From positions 113,898,188 through 113,962,187 of the forward strand of contig NC_086025.1 in the NCBI RefSeq assembly GCF_036323735.1: a stretch of 64,000 nucleotides of DNA. Reading direction: 5' to 3'. A program made the translations under genes and the position numbers. Of this stretch, positions 26,110-37,668 are shown piece by piece. The notes under the pieces are model-generated. The model did no database searches, had not been told where the DNA came from, and saw only the letters and a list, made by a program, of their open reading frames with translations. The DNA comes from Rattus norvegicus. Lineage: Eukaryota; Chordata; Mammalia; Rodentia; Muridae. How positions within the stretch are numbered: position 1 is the stretch's first letter; each line of letters opens with the position of its first letter.

Positions 26110-27700
26110 CATACAAGTTTGCCAGTGAAGAACTAAGTCTCCATTATTTACAGATGATATGGTTTCCAATATGAGATACTCAGAAGGATCTATACATAAA
26201 TCAGGAAAATTCTAAGAATTTAGTTAAGGGTATAATTAATATACAAAAAATTAATCCCACTTATCTTCACCATCAACAAACAGAAATGAAATTTATCAAA
26301 TGAAGCTTCTTAGGGGAGCCATAAAAACAGAGGTATGTCTCAAGACTTGGGGCAATCCTGATGAGGTAAGGCTGATCAAGCCATTGTCGACTGAAAATAG
26401 AGCCAACTGCCAGTGCAGTAACACGCCGAGCTTACCTGCCTCCTTAAACCCTGCTGAGCCCCAGGGAGAGCCCCATAAGATCACAGGGTTGACTGAGGAC
26501 TCAGGCATTCAGCCTCTGGCCAGCACTACCACCAAAATATGTGGCAGATTGCTATCCCAGAAAAGACTGCAATTCCAAATTCAAAGTGAAGTTTTAGACC
26601 TTAAGTTGAAAAATCATAATTGTACCATCTTGTACTGAAAACACACGCATATTAAGCACACGGGACTAAATCTAGACAAAGCTACAAGACACCTGTATGT
26701 AAACAACTTAAATGCAGAAGGTTAAAATTAAGTGGGTGGGATACTTTGATGTTGTAAAGACTTCATTTCTCTAAATGGCTTTAAAGATTCAACTCTGTGC
26801 CAATCAAAACTCCAGTGGAATTTTTAGGGCATTTGACGAGCTTTCATGCAGGAGAGTAGAGGGGTGGCCAGTCACTGCTGCTGAAGGAGAGTCTGTCAGG
26901 AGTGGTTATAAACATAGCGTAATGAAAACTGTTTGCTATACAGGTGTCCTCACATACCTGATGGCTCTAACACGGCCTAGGAGCACATTTGTGTGCACGT
27001 GAACGGTGCTTTAGAATACCCATGGCCCTGCAGCTCACTGAGGGAAAGGACAGACGTTTCAATTAATGATTCCTGGGCAGCTTTTCTATGGAGAAAAACT
27101 GGATGCCTACTTCAATTACGTACCACCATCAACTGTGTACTAGTGTTTTGTTTGTGTAAAGTAAACTCTTTTTTAAAAGTTGGCCCATATAGCACTATGC
27201 TCCCAGGACGAGGAAGAAATGCCCCAAATTAGAGAAGACACAAAAACTCAGATCATAAAGAATAATGTTCTGCCTCATTAAAATTCCAAACTTCTGTTTT
27301 GCAAGGCTCCATCTGCAGTGTAAAAGCACGGTGAGCTGCAAAACCACGCATGATGGCGGGCTCAGCCTCCCACCCCGACACAGACTCCTACAGATCAACT
27401 AGGAAACACACAAACAACCAAGCAGACAAATGGCCAAAAGATACGTGCAGATGCTTCACACAGGGAAGCAGGGGTGAGTCAGTGTGTGGAAGGCTTCCAC
27501 ACTTTAAAACACACTCAACTTCATTCAAAAAAAAAAAAAAAACAGTTTAGAACAAACTCGAGACCATCTCACCCGCTACCTTGGAGGCTTTTCAAACATG
27601 ACAAGATCAGGGGAACTTGTAGAAACTAGGTCTTTAGGAAACAACCTGGCATGATTAGGTGTTTTCAAGGAGCCGGTATCTAGCTTAAAAATAACTGGCT
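26110..27700 (+). mobile_element. Degenerate LINE-1 ORF2/3' fragment
   Basis: L1 reverse-transcriptase-region wording is visible in worn form: TTATTTACAGATGATATGGT (26147), CAATCAAAACTCCAGTGGAA near 26802, and a GACAAATGGCCAAAAGATAC segment near 27425. Part 26330-26640 does not look like L1 and may be an insertion. A run of 17 A lies at 27526-27542. All frames are broken. Confidence 0.65.
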
Positions 27701-28329
27701 TGGAGAATTTCTTGTCCACAAGATCTAGGAGTCTTGGACGATTTATGTGAGATCATACAAGTCCTGCATGCAATTAAAACAAAACAGAAAGCAAACATGA
27801 CACACGGTGCTGATGACAGTGGGTATCTACAGGGAAGGCTACACAGCAGTGAGGGGTGATAGCCACGTACCACATACGGAGATGAAGGCTAAGGGTCTAA
27901 CCCCAGGTGATAGGGAAGAGATATAACCAGGACGAGAGGCAAGGAGCAGACCGGAAGGCCTCGTCAGAATAGCTTCCTTATTTTATTTTTGCCTGGGCTG
28001 AAGTTGCCAAAATCAGAACATGGAAATCAGAGCCATCTGTTGACAGGGTAAGTTAGAGAGCTGGACAGAAACGCAGAAGAATGTTTTGAAATCTGCATCA
28101 AATCACAGAGACAGAAATAAAAGCCTGTTTTAGTTTAGTGGGGAGGAATAGTGTCACTTGGCCATCATTTATGTAATAGTAAGAGTGCTGTCGTCACCCA
28201 CAGGAACAGTATTAAGGTGCGTTAGTTTAGTCGTGGTCACTGCACAAAGTCAGGATGGGCAGGAAGAGCTGTTAAACTCACTGCCAGTACAGGTTCGAAT
28301 CATTTCAAGATCCTTCGATCTTGATCAAT

Positions 28330-28640
28330 CGCTGAGGAGCTGATGAGATGGTTCGGTGGGTAAATGCTTGGCATGTAAGCTTGAGGCCATGAGTTCAGAT
28401 CCCACACCCACATGAGAGCCAGCTGTCACAACATATGTCTGTAAGCACAGCGCTGGAGGTAAGAGAGCTGTATTGAAGGGCTTGAGGCCAGCCAGACAAG
28501 CCAAAATGGCAAGTTCCAAGTCAAGTGAGAGAACTACCTCAAAAGACTAAGGTAGAAAAGTTAAAGGAATACGCCCAAGGTAGAACTCAGGAATCCTGGT
28601 GTCCATGCACAGGCAAGAACATCTGAGCATGCGAGTGTGC
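28330..28640 (+). mobile_element. B3-type SINE, diverged
   Basis: GAGCTGATGAGATGGTTCGG, GGGTAAATGCTTGGCATGTA and CCCACACCCACATGAGAGCC follow the order of a B2/B3-class element, and a long degenerate 3' part follows. Confidence 0.65.
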
Positions 28641-28959
28641 CCCACCTCTGCCACACCACACGGAGAATGAGTGAGGTGGACTAAGCTGTGAGAGAAGTGG
28701 CGGGCCAAGCTGCTCTCTACAACCTCTCACAGGTACTTGAAACCAAGATGGATGACGTAACTCAAGCCATGGAAATTATAACAGGGTGAAGATAGCCCAT
28801 GAACTTCACCCAACAGTCTTACTGAGTGTGTATTTAGTGTTGTGTGTATGTGCAGTGGCCCATATTGGGCTCTTGACCTTCTGTGTAGAGGACTGGGGTT
28901 GATATCTAGTGTCTTTCCTCAATCTCTCACCACCCTTACTTTCATATTTTAATATGAAT

Positions 28960-29160
28960 TTTAATACTTAGAACAACATATGGCGGTGCGCACCCTGGCA
29001 TGTGTGTGGAGCTCAGAGGACAACTTGTGCAGGACCACTCGCCTCTTCCACCATGTGGATTCCAGGAGCACACCCCAGCTGGGCTGGACATTGGCTAGGC
29101 TGGCCAATGAGCTTGAAGGGTCTGCCTGTCTCTGCCTCCTTTCCCTAAAGCTATGATTAT
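28960..29160 (-). mobile_element. B3-type SINE remnant
   Basis: GTGTGTGGAGCTCAGAGGAC, GGCTAGGCTGGCCAATGAGC and TGCCTGTCTCTGCCTCCTTT read as the reverse complement of a B3-like SINE. Confidence 0.55.
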
Positions 29161-29323
29161 AAAAATACATGTGTTATACCATTTTTTCTGTTAAATAATA
29201 TAATTTTGAGATTATAATATACTTACATTTCTCCCTTCCTTTTTCTCCCTCCAAATGTTGCCATGTAACACCTCCCCTCCCTTGTTTTCCTTCAAATTCA
29301 TGGCCTCTTTTCCTTAATTGTTG

Positions 29324-29325
<2 letters not shown>

Positions 29326-29361
<36 letters not shown>
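29326..29361. repeat. (AC)18 microsatellite
   Basis: Uninterrupted AC dinucleotides. Confidence 0.98.
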
Positions 29362-29363
<2 letters not shown>

Positions 29364-30689
29364 CTAAATATACACATACACCCTGATCGGTCTGTATGTT
29401 ACTTGGATGCATGTTTTCAGGATGGCCACTTGGTGTTGAGTAAGTAATTAGGGCCTCATCCCTGAGGAAGACGACGTCTCCTGCTCTCAGCACTCTTTGC
29501 TTGCCTTTAGTTCTTTGTCTAGGTTGAGGCTTCACCAGCTTTCTCCGTTCCATATTAACACGCCTGTTGGTATTGTCCATGTTCAGGTCTTGTGTAGGCA
29601 GCCGTGTTGGAGAGACTTCATGGATGTAGGATATCTTCTGATATTTCTAGCAAACATCCTGCTTCTCTGGCCCGTACAGTCTTCCTGACCCTTCTTCTGT
29701 TATGACCCCTCCTCAGGTGCAGGAGTTGAGTTGCAGGTGTATGCGTAGGACTGGGCTTCACAACTCTGCATTTTGATTGGCTGTGGTTCTGCAATGGTTT
29801 CCTTCTGTGGCAAAGAGATGTTTCCTTGATGAAGTGTGAGAACTACACTAATCTGTAAATATGAAGATAAATATTTCTAATTTAGCTAGGGACTATGCTC
29901 TTTTATTAAAATGATGGTTGTAGGGTCTCCTCCAAGATTCGTGACTTCAGTGCCCTTGAGTAGTCGGCTAGGTTTCCAGAGCCAGGCACGACTTCCTTCT
30001 TGTTGAGCAGTCTTAAGCCCAATCAGAAAGCTGTTGGTTACTGCCCCAGTGTGCAGGTCACTACCTCACCCTTAGCACCATTGTGTCATGCTGGCTGTTG
30101 ATGTGGTCGTTGGCATCACAGCTGGGTACACTGTTGGTTGTCACCCTCCTTGGGAAGCTGAACGTCACCTTCTGGCACCATGAAAACTAGTCCTGAAGGA
30201 GGAGGCTTTCAGGTCAGAGCCAGCTCAGGTGCTGGGGCCTGAGTGTCTGAAATGCATGGTGTCTTCAGGGACAGGGCCTACCTTCTACCTCCTGGGGGCA
30301 ACCAAGGACAGCAGAGTAGCCTATAATGTTTGTGTTTTAGGTTCTCTTGGACAACCCTGGCTAACAACTCAAAAGAGGGCTTCTCATGCTTCCTTGGGGG
30401 GTTATGTTAGAGTCTATTTTGTGCTAGGCTTTTAATAGGCTCTGGGTATCTGAACCCAGGTCCTGATACTTGAATAGCCTGCACTCCACTGACTGAGCCA
30501 CACCTATAATCTGACAGCACAGCGCTTTCACCCTGTGAAGCATACACTCACACGCTCTGAAGGAAAGACTCCTTAAACTTCTCTGAACACATCACTGAGA
30601 AAGCTGAAAGACAAGCCACAGCCTAGAAGCGATCTGCAGCACAAATTACAGACACAAATTATATGTGCATATATATGTAATGCTACGAA

Positions 30690-30930
30690 ATCAATTTGAA
30701 TGAACAACAAACAATACACAAGACAAATGGGTTAATTATATAAAGAGGCAAGTCACAGAGGAGGAAATAAAAACATCCAATCAATATGTGGAAATATTCC
30801 AATTACACCAGCTATGTAATGCAACTTTCACACAAGTGATAAGAATATAAGGCGCGAAAATATCAAGTGCTAGTGACGGTGAGCAGGGATGGCGCTCTCG
30901 TGTACTGCAAGCTCAGACTGGCCCTGATGT
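30690..30930 (+). mobile_element. Old LINE-1 fragment
   Basis: GACAAATGGGTTAATTATAT, AGAGGCAAGTCACAGAGGAG and AATATGTGGAAATATTCCAA follow the order of an ancient L1 ORF2 3' segment, ending near GATGGCGCTCTCGTGTACTG. Confidence 0.6.
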
Positions 30931-31177
30931 TTGAGGAGCCAATCGAGAGCAAAGATGACAATGAAGATGGGCACACGGTACAGCGGAGGGAAGCCATCTC
31001 TAACAGTCCGCCCTGCAGGACACACACACGGCTCGTCACCAAAGCCGGAACTCTGAGTAAAAAATATCAAACGCCAACATGCCAACCAGCAGGGGAATAA
31101 GCAATATACTCAGATGTTATAGGAGATTAGGAAAAATCTCTGCCTAGTGACAAACACTCAAGAGTGACCAAGTGAGA

Positions 31178-31208
<31 letters not shown>

Positions 31209-31235
31209 TGTGTGTGTGCACATGTGTGTGTATAC
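31178..31235. repeat. (TG)n tract, perfect alternating purine-pyrimidine
   Basis: TG repeats with a GCGCG step and a GCACATG step keep strict purine/pyrimidine alternation for about 58 bp. Confidence 0.95.
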
Positions 31236-32604
31236 TGAACTCTGGTCTTCAGACAGATCAGTAAGGCTTTAAAACTCTGAGCAAACTTTCCAATCCTCCC
31301 CTCTCCACATAGCGGTATTCTTAAACTTTACGTAGTTTCAGGAAAATATAGAATAATGTTCTTAAGCAAGATAAAGTTAGCTCTATATAATTCAAAATAT
31401 ATATTGTACAAATACATAGAGAAAGGTCTAGAATATACCCACCAAATTACTAACTGTTTATACTGTGGAGAGAACAGTGTTGCAACAGAGACAGTCAGAA
31501 TGTGGAATGCCTTTATTTCCAGTGCTCCGATGTTTTTAACAAGTGTGTTCACTCACTAACTCATGTAGTTATAAAGCAGGTATCATTTATAAAGATTAAA
31601 ATACAAATTTTAAAATACTGTAACAGAAGTATGGGGAAGTCATGTGAGACCATACTGAAATGAGACCTTACTTAGCACACAGAAAGATTTTCTAACAGCT
31701 GTGACATTTTCATTGGACCTTGCTATTTGGATAGGATTTTGTCAAATGTTTATAATTTGATAGAAAGCTGAAAGCTGACTGACATTTTCCAAACACACAT
31801 ACTGGCGCATACCAATGTGCATCTCACCCCAGGGCCTTTTCTTTCAATGCGATATGGCCCTCCATGGAGAGGTGGTGGTCTATTCTACTCCCCTGTCTCC
31901 TGAGCTTGGGCAGGACTTTGTGACTGCCTGGATGAACAGAACATACTGGAAGCACGATAACATGGCTTCTGAGATTGATTATACAGCTTCTGCTGGGTCT
32001 CTGCTGTCTGCTTGGACAGAATATGCTCACCCTGGGAACCCAGGCGCCATGCTGTGAGGAAGCTCTCACTAGCCCATGTGGAAAGACCACTTAAATGGGC
32101 TCATGTGGTGAGGAACTGAGGCCCCCCAGTGTATAGCCAGCAGCAACAGTCAGACACATGAGGGAGCGAGCCTTCAGAAGATTCCTAGCCTGGCCTTTGA
32201 GCTCCTCAGTTGAGGCTCAGAGACCTATCCATCATGGGAGTGGCGAGCTATCCCACTGTGCCTTGTCCTAATTCCTGACCCAGAGGGATCCACGAACATA
32301 ATAAATGGTATTTACACCACAAAATTTAGACCAGCATGTTACCCTGGAATAAAGACAAGTCTAAAGAGAAGGGACTACACACGGAATGTCGCAGAGGCTG
32401 TGAGTTCTGGCTGCTTGGGGTAAGGGGACCTGAACAATTGGCTGGGATCAAACTGTGGAAATTTCATATGACAATATGAAAAACTTAGACTTATCTCCCT
32501 GGCAGCAGAGAGCTGTTGACAGTTGTGGAGCTGGGAAGTGAAATGCTAGGATCTGCATTTTAGCAAGCCGGGGAAAGGCTGCAGAAAAGAAAGCCTTAAA
32601 AATA

Positions 32605-32870
32605 GGAAAAGGGTCTGGAGAGACAGCTCAGTGGATAAAGTGCTTGCTGCAAATAGAAGCCGAGGAGGCATGGAGCTGTCTGCAATGCTAACACTCGGGT
32701 GGCAGAGACCACATCCCAGGGCAAGTGGGAATTGGTGAGCTCTGGGTTCAGTGAAAGACCCCGCCTCAGTAAAGAAAATGGACACCCACTAAGAAAGACA
32801 CCTGACATCAGCTTCAAGCCTCTTCCACATATGGGAGGTACATATACTTAAACATACATGCCCACACATG

Positions 32871-32906
<36 letters not shown>

Positions 32907-33087
32907 ACACCACACACACCACACAAACATACTATACACACACATAGCACACACACACACCACACACACACATACCACACACATACCATATACACATACC
33001 ATACACACACACACATACACTACACATACCATACACACACACCATATACACATGCATACCACACACACATACCACACACACACATAT
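32605..33087 (+). mobile_element. B3-type SINE with long CACAYA-rich tail
   Basis: GTCTGGAGAGACAGCTCAGT opens the element; a degenerate body with GAGCTCTGGGTTCAGTGAAA follows. From 32872 to 33087 there is (CA)16 and then CACACC/CATACA-type repeats, probably grown from the SINE tail. Confidence 0.7.
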
Positions 33088-33430
33088 ATTAAAAATAGCA
33101 GGAAGAGCCCCTCTGCCTGACATGGGTTCTGGCTAAGAACACCAGTGGAGGCATTTCCTCCTGTAGCATGTTCTGCAGCTTCTCTTCAGGGTGGTCTCTG
33201 ATTCTCAGCTGTACTCTACTCCACTTGTGTTAAAGTGTTGGAGGGAAAGTATATATGCACACAAAAGCCCACGTTGGCTGCTTACTTTGTAGTGCAGAAC
33301 CAAAAGCAACCAAAGTGTCTGTCCTACAGTGGGTGTAACCCTAAACTGTATATCTTATTCTGCACTAAGAAAGGAATGATCCAGCCATGAGAAGAACTTT
33401 CAAGACAGGTCACAACCTCAAAGAAGCCTA

Positions 33431-33512
33431 TCTCCTTCCCTCCCTCCCTCCCTCCCTCCCTCCCTCCCTCCCTCCCTTCCTTCCTTCCTTCCTTCCCTTT
33501 TCTTTCTTTTTT
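33431..33512. repeat. (CCCT)n/(CCTT)n polypyrimidine tract
   Basis: About 80 bp of pure pyrimidine: CCCT units, then CCTT units, then CTTT-rich sequence running into the tail of the B1 that follows. Confidence 0.98.
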
Positions 33513-33655
33513 TCAAGACAAGGTTTCTCCATGTAGCTCTGGCTGCCCCGAAACTTGCTTTTTAAACCAAGCTGGCCTTGAACTCACAGAGATCTATCTA
33601 TCTCTAACTCCCAGGTGCTGGAATTCAAGGGGTGCACCACCATGCCCAGCTGGAA
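33513..33655 (-). mobile_element. B1 SINE
   Basis: CAAGACAAGGTTTCTCCATG, CTGGCCTTGAACTCACAGAG and GTGCACCACCATGCCCAGCT are clear reverse-complement B1 blocks. It interrupts the surrounding L1 remnant. Confidence 0.85.
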
Positions 33656-34184
33656 GCCAATCAAAAGTGGCTCCTCATACATGATTCCAATGCTACAACA
33701 GTCTAAGAAAGGAAAAACAACACAGCAGTAAAGAGGTCAGTGGCTGCCAGCACTGGGGGAGGCAGGGGTGAGAAGTAGAGCACAGAGGGACCCTGGGACA
33801 ATGAGGCCACACTGTATGGTAATAGTGTATGTTTGTCACATGTTCATACCCACATCATGAGTGAAATGGGACAACACTGCAGTCTTAGGATGACCATGGT
33901 GTCAATACAAGCCCAACTGTAACAAGTGTGAATAGTGACAAGCCATGTGTGTTTTGCACAGGAGCACAGAGACTTTGCACTTTCCACTGAGTTCTGCTGT
34001 GAATCTAAAGCTGCTCCCAGAAAGAAAGTCTATATTTGAAATGTTAGGAGGAAAAAAAAATGTTAGGTGATGTTAGACTACAAGAAGAGTTTTCCCCATG
34101 GCCCTTCCTTCAAGCTTTCAGATTTGAGCTGTTTGTTTTAAAGGCCCTGTAAGAACAGACAGATGTGGCCCTAAGGAAGGCAGA

Positions 34185-34350
34185 TGGGGTGGTTCTCCAC
34201 CCCAAGCTCAGCACCTAGGAGGTGGAGGGAGGTGGTTTTCTGTGAGTCGTCCCAGGATAGCATGGAATGGCAACCTGTGAGTTCTAGGCAAGCCAAGGCT
34301 ACACATAGTGTAACACTATCTCAAAAACAGACAGACAGACAGACAGACAG
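34185..34350 (+). mobile_element. B1/B4-like SINE ending in (ACAG)6
   Basis: CTCAGCACCTAGGAGGTGGA, AAGCCAAGGCTACACATAGT and ACACTATCTCAAAAACAGAC fit a diverged B1-related element; the tail became an ACAG tetranucleotide run at 34327-34350. Confidence 0.6.
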
Positions 34351-34779
34351 AGTTAAATGCCAAGAAAGCTGTCCCTGGGTTATAGCCATTTACAACAATT
34401 CTCTATGCTAATGCCATCTCATACAACCTCAAGTTTTTGTTATGTTTATTAAAATCATTCTTTTAGTTCTCACAAGAGTCTATAGGAACTATCTATAAAT
34501 AGTTCTTGTTCTTGTACAGCAAGTCTACACTAACACTGTGGTTTTTCAATTTTGGGTGTTGCACATCTGTATAAGGAGAAACTTTGAGGTGTAAGGTCCA
34601 AGAAGAGGGAACGAGAGAAACTGAACTGTGAGGAACTACCTCTGTAAGGAAGGAGAGAACAGCCAGGAGCTAGAAAGCAAAAGACAGATGAGGCACTGCT
34701 TAGAGGTACTCAGGATGTCCCACTCCTATCTTGGTGACAGATGGGTCACCCCTGTGGCTGACCAACCTAGAGGAGGAGC

Positions 34780-34865
34780 CTACTGCAAGCAGGATGCAGC
34801 TGGGTATACAGTGTGCACTTAGCACGCGTGCCTTGAGGCCTGGGCCCTGTCTTCAGCCCCAAAGT
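34780..34865 (+). mobile_element. ID-like SINE, old copy
   Basis: GCAGCTGGGTATACAGTGTG, TGAGGCCTGGGCCCTGTCTT and CAGCCCCAAAG keep the ID order in worn form. Confidence 0.55.
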
Positions 34866-35039
34866 GTACTAAAGTTGAGACTTTATGCAGATCAGTGACG
34901 GGGGAGAGGTTCAACCAAAGCCAGACCCCAGGGGATCCTGACAAGAGGAGACCCCAGGTGGGACTCAACATTGTCATTTACTGGAGGTGACTTTGGTGTA
35001 ATTTTGTGTAATTTATCCCGTGCCCTTTCCCCCCAAGGT

Positions 35040-35160
35040 TTTTGAGACAGGGTCTTATACTGTAGTCCAGGCTGGCTTAGGTGAGGCTGGCTTGGAGTTT
35101 GTAGTCACTCTGTCTCTCCAGGATTGCAAAGGTGAGGCACCCCACCCAGCTTTCTGCTGT
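35040..35160 (-). mobile_element. B1-type SINE remnant
   Basis: TTTTTGAGACAGGGTCTTAT, GTCCAGGCTGGCTTAGGTGA and CACCCCACCCAGC; the middle is rearranged or diverged. Confidence 0.65.
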
Positions 35161-35329
35161 GCCCTTTTCTAGAGCTAATGATTCAGGAGATGGCTGAGTA
35201 GGCTGTGGGGTTGATTGGTGCTGTTCATTATGCACCGATGTTCACAGTTCCCCTTAATGCCTGCTTTGGAAGGATCTCATTCATTAAACTTCATCAGGAA
35301 CAAGTTTGCTAAAAAAACACGCTAAAATT

Positions 35330-35517
35330 GGGCTGGAGAGGGGGCTACTCTTCAGAGGACCTGGGCTCAATACTCAGCACCCATATGGTGGCTCACAGCT
35401 GTCTATAACACCAGACATCAGGATCTAACACCCTCTTCTGCCCCCCATAGCACAAGGCACACGTGGTACACAGACATACATGCAGACAAAACACTTATAA
35501 CAATAAAAAAATAAATC
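35330..35517 (+). mobile_element. B2-class SINE
   Basis: GGGCTGGAGAGGGGGCTACT, CCCATATGGTGGCTCACAGC and CACCCTCTTCTGCCCCCCAT identify a diverged B2; the AATAAAAAAATAAATC tail was the target of the ID insertion that follows. Confidence 0.8.
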
Positions 35518-35616
35518 CTTTTTTTTTTTGGTTCTTTTTTTCGGAGCTGGGGACCGAACCCAGGGCCTTGCGCTTCCTAGGTAAGCGCTCTACCACTGAG
35601 CTAAATCCCCAGCCCC
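35518..35616 (-). mobile_element. ID SINE in the tail of a B2
   Basis: A T-rich head is followed by CGGAGCTGGGGACCGAACCC and CTACCACTGAGCTAAATCCC, a young-looking ID in reverse. The 10-bp duplication AAAATAAATC lies at 35508-35517 and 35617-35626. It is about 310 bp from the Enthd1 exon at 35928. Confidence 0.93.
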
Positions 35617-35927
35617 AAAATAAATCATTTTTAAGAACAGAAAATTAGTTCTGCTCGTTAAGGCTTTCAAAAAAAAGTATAAGGCTTGTAATTAATTTTT
35701 AAACAAAGTTAAAAAAGAAGAGAAAGAAATAAGAATCCCAGAGGCAGGTGGCTGACAAAATGAGAGTCAAAGGCCATGCATGGGCTGTGTCTATCATACT
35801 AGTCCTGCCCCTGATGACCAATGATAAACAAAGCCAACTGTTGATATAGTTCACAATCAAATCTTATATTTTTGTAGCCTTCCCTTCTAGAGCATCGTGA
35901 AGAAAATGTCATCTGTAACCAAGTTAC

Positions 35928-36054
35928 CTGTGTCCCAGAGGTTGCAGACTTCCGCTTCCCCTTCTGACAGCCAGGAAGTAGGAGAGGTCAGAGGAGGGGG
36001 TAACCGTGGCAAAGGTGGCTTTGGCTGCTCATATGAGTACAACAATGTCAGGTC
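35928..36054 (-). CDS. Enthd1: Enthd1 internal exon, 127 bp
   Basis: Seen: minus-strand acceptor CTCTTGTTTCTGTCAG ends at 36055, and the donor after 35928 reads ACAG|GTAACT. Reading from 36054 as codon position one gives 42 codons and one extra base. The extra base plus the first two bases of the exon at 272 make a Glu codon and keep the frame open. The peptide starts DLTLLYS, is proline-rich in the middle, and contains WLSEGEAEVCNL, corresponding to the SEAEEVCNL region of human ENTHD1 as I recall it. Known: this is the unstructured tail C-terminal to the ENTH domain. Inference: since it begins exactly at a codon, the preceding exon must end on a complete codon, which the open 59.9-kb exon does not obviously do. 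A separate upstream ATG at 36177 in the same frame is intronic and not a likely start. Confidence 0.82.
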
Positions 36055-36269
36055 CTGACAGAAACAAGAGAGGATACATTCCCTGAAAAACAAGGCTGCA
36101 CCAGAGATATGGGTCGGCCATTGAGAGGGCATGATGCCCTTAAAAAGACTGGAGGTGGGTTCCAGCATGTACACCAACAGCTTACAACTTCCTGTCTGTC
36201 ACTCCAGATCCAGGGGCCCCGGTGCACTCATGTGCACACACTAGACACATTATCAAAAGAAAAATCAGC

Positions 36270-36840
36270 GTGTGCTAGCTAGTTTTATGTTAACGTGACA
36301 CAAGTTACAGTCACTGAAGAGGAGGGAGCCTTAATTGAAAAGATGCTCTCATAAGTTCTGGCTGTAGGCAACCGTGTAGGGCATTTTTAGGGCAGTGGGG
36401 TGGCTGGAGGGTTCCAGACATGATTTCTCTGTGTAGCATTGGCTATCCTGGAACTCATGCTGTAGACCAGGCTGGTGGGGAACTCAGAGATTCACCTGCT
36501 TCTGCCCCCTAAGTGCCAGGATTAGAAGCGTGCACCACTAACACCTGGGCATTTTCTTACTTAGTGATTGAGGATGAAGGGCCCAGCCCGTTGTGGGTGG
36601 TGTGGTCCTGGGCTCTATAAGAAAAAAAGCTGAGCAAACCAGTAAGCAGCACCACTTGATGGCCTCTTCATCATCTCTTGCCTCCAGGTTCCTGCCCTGC
36701 TTGAGTTCTTGCCCTCGCTGCTTTTGATAATGAAGTGTTATACAAAATGGTGAGTGACATAAACCCTTTCCTCCCCAAATGACCAAGTTGCTTTTGGTCA
36801 TGGTGTTTCATCACAGCAATAGTAATCCTGACTAGGATAT
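36270..36840 (-). repeat. Rodent interspersed repeat, copy 2 of 3, split by a B1
   Basis: In reverse it matches the copy at 11735-12045: TTAACGTGACACAAGTTACA is the complement of that copy's end, and GGGCCCAGCCCGTTGTGGGT the complement of its middle. This copy is fuller and ends in CCTGACTAGGATA. Confidence 0.7.
36388..36546 (-). mobile_element. B1 SINE nested in the rodent repeat
   Basis: TTTCTCTGTGTAGCATTGGC, GGAACTCAGAGATTCACCTG and AAGTGCCAGGATTAGAAGCG are reverse B1 blocks. A 9-bp duplication GGGCATTTT flanks the insertion (36379-36387 and 36547-36555). Confidence 0.88.
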
Positions 36841-37244
36841 CATGCTTGGGATCTGACATGAATTCAGCCAGGAAACAAAGCAAACCTATCCCTGAGTCCT
36901 GTGGATCTGTTTGGCCTGTCTATAATGTTGACCTTTAAAGCGTGTTATGTAAATGGATGACACAGTGTGCGACCCTTTAGAATTGGCTCTTTTCATCCAG
37001 CACAGTTCCTGGAGATCTACCCAGGTCGTTGTGTACACGGAGAGTTCCTCCTGTCGCTGGGGAGGTGTACCCCAGATACTGGAATTTAACTCTTTCAAGT
37101 GTGTCTGGCATCTTGTTAGATTTGAGTATCTTGTTAGAAATAAAATTTCTGAGTACAAATTTTTGTATAAGTGGATTTGCGTATCTACGAGATGACCAGG
37201 GGTGCCATTTTTGAGGTATAGGGGTGGATGTCATATATTCAGGT

Positions 37245-37355
37245 TTTGGTGTTTTTGAGACAGCGTCTCACTATGCAGCCCTGGCTGGCCTAGAACTCAC
37301 AGAGATCCACCTGCCTCCCGAGTACTGGGATTAACCAAACATGTTCACCAGAGAC
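37245..37355 (-). mobile_element. B1 SINE, truncated
   Basis: TTTTTGAGACAGCGTCTCAC, CTGGCTGGCCTAGAACTCAC and CCACCTGCCTCCCGAGTACT in reverse B1 order. Confidence 0.85.
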
Positions 37356-37382
37356 ACACATTCAGTTGCTGTTTTTCTTTTT

Positions 37383-37472
37383 CTTTTTTTTTTTTTCCGG
37401 AGCTGAAGACTGAACCCAGGGCCTTGTGCTTGCTAGGCAAGCGCTCTACCACTGAGCTAAACCCCCAACTCC
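37383..37472 (-). mobile_element. ID SINE
   Basis: T-rich head, GGAGCTGAAGACTGAACCCA and CTACCACTGAGCTAAACCCC in reverse. The 14-bp duplication CTGTTTTTCTTTTT lies at 37369-37382 and 37473-37486. Confidence 0.92.
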
Positions 37473-37484
37473 CTGTTTTTCTTT

Positions 37485-37668
37485 TTTTAATATTTATTTA
37501 TTGTGTACAACTGTTTTGCCTGCATGGGTTTCTATGCACCATGTATATCCCTGGTGCCCATAACGGAGTTATAGGTGGTTATGAGCTGCCATGTGGCTGT
37601 TGAGAACCAAACCTGGGTAACTGTGCAAGAGCAGGAAGTACTCTAAACCACAAACCCTCTTTCTAGCC
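37485..37668 (-). mobile_element. B2/B3-class SINE
   Basis: TTTGCCTGCATGGGTTTCTA, GTGGTTATGAGCTGCCATGT and CAAGAGCAGGAAGTACTCTA, ending in CTTTCTAGCCC, the complement of the B2/B3 head. Confidence 0.75.

Larger units (their letters stand above)
33240..33940 (+). mobile_element. Old LINE-1 3' fragment, interrupted
   Basis: AACCAAAAGCAACCAAAGTG, AAAGGAATGATCCAGCCATG and, beyond a polypyrimidine tract and B1, AGGTCAGTGGCTGCCAGCAC keep the order of an ancient L1 3' end. Confidence 0.5.
273..35927 (-). other. Enthd1: Enthd1 intron between the 36.0-kb exon and the last visible exon
   Basis: About 35.7 kb with donor GTAACT at 35927 and acceptor AG at 274-273. It holds the repeats and pseudogenes listed separately. 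I recognise nothing specific in these parts: 273-1240, 5100-5560, 6130-6700, 6800-7900, 8010-11730, 12050-12870, 13800-14700, 14880-16280, 16600-17430, 17780-18930, 19640-22040, 22890-23970, 24850-25920, 29380-30680, 31240-32600 and 33950-34180. Stretch 9230-9700 is AT-rich and repeat-free. Confidence 0.75.

Noticed and set aside
32868..33123. Open frames through CA-rich sequence encoding His-Thr or Cys-Val repeats
   Set aside because: Simple-repeat translations; the same applies at 14596-14869, 29174-29580, 47800-48115 and 51430-51672.
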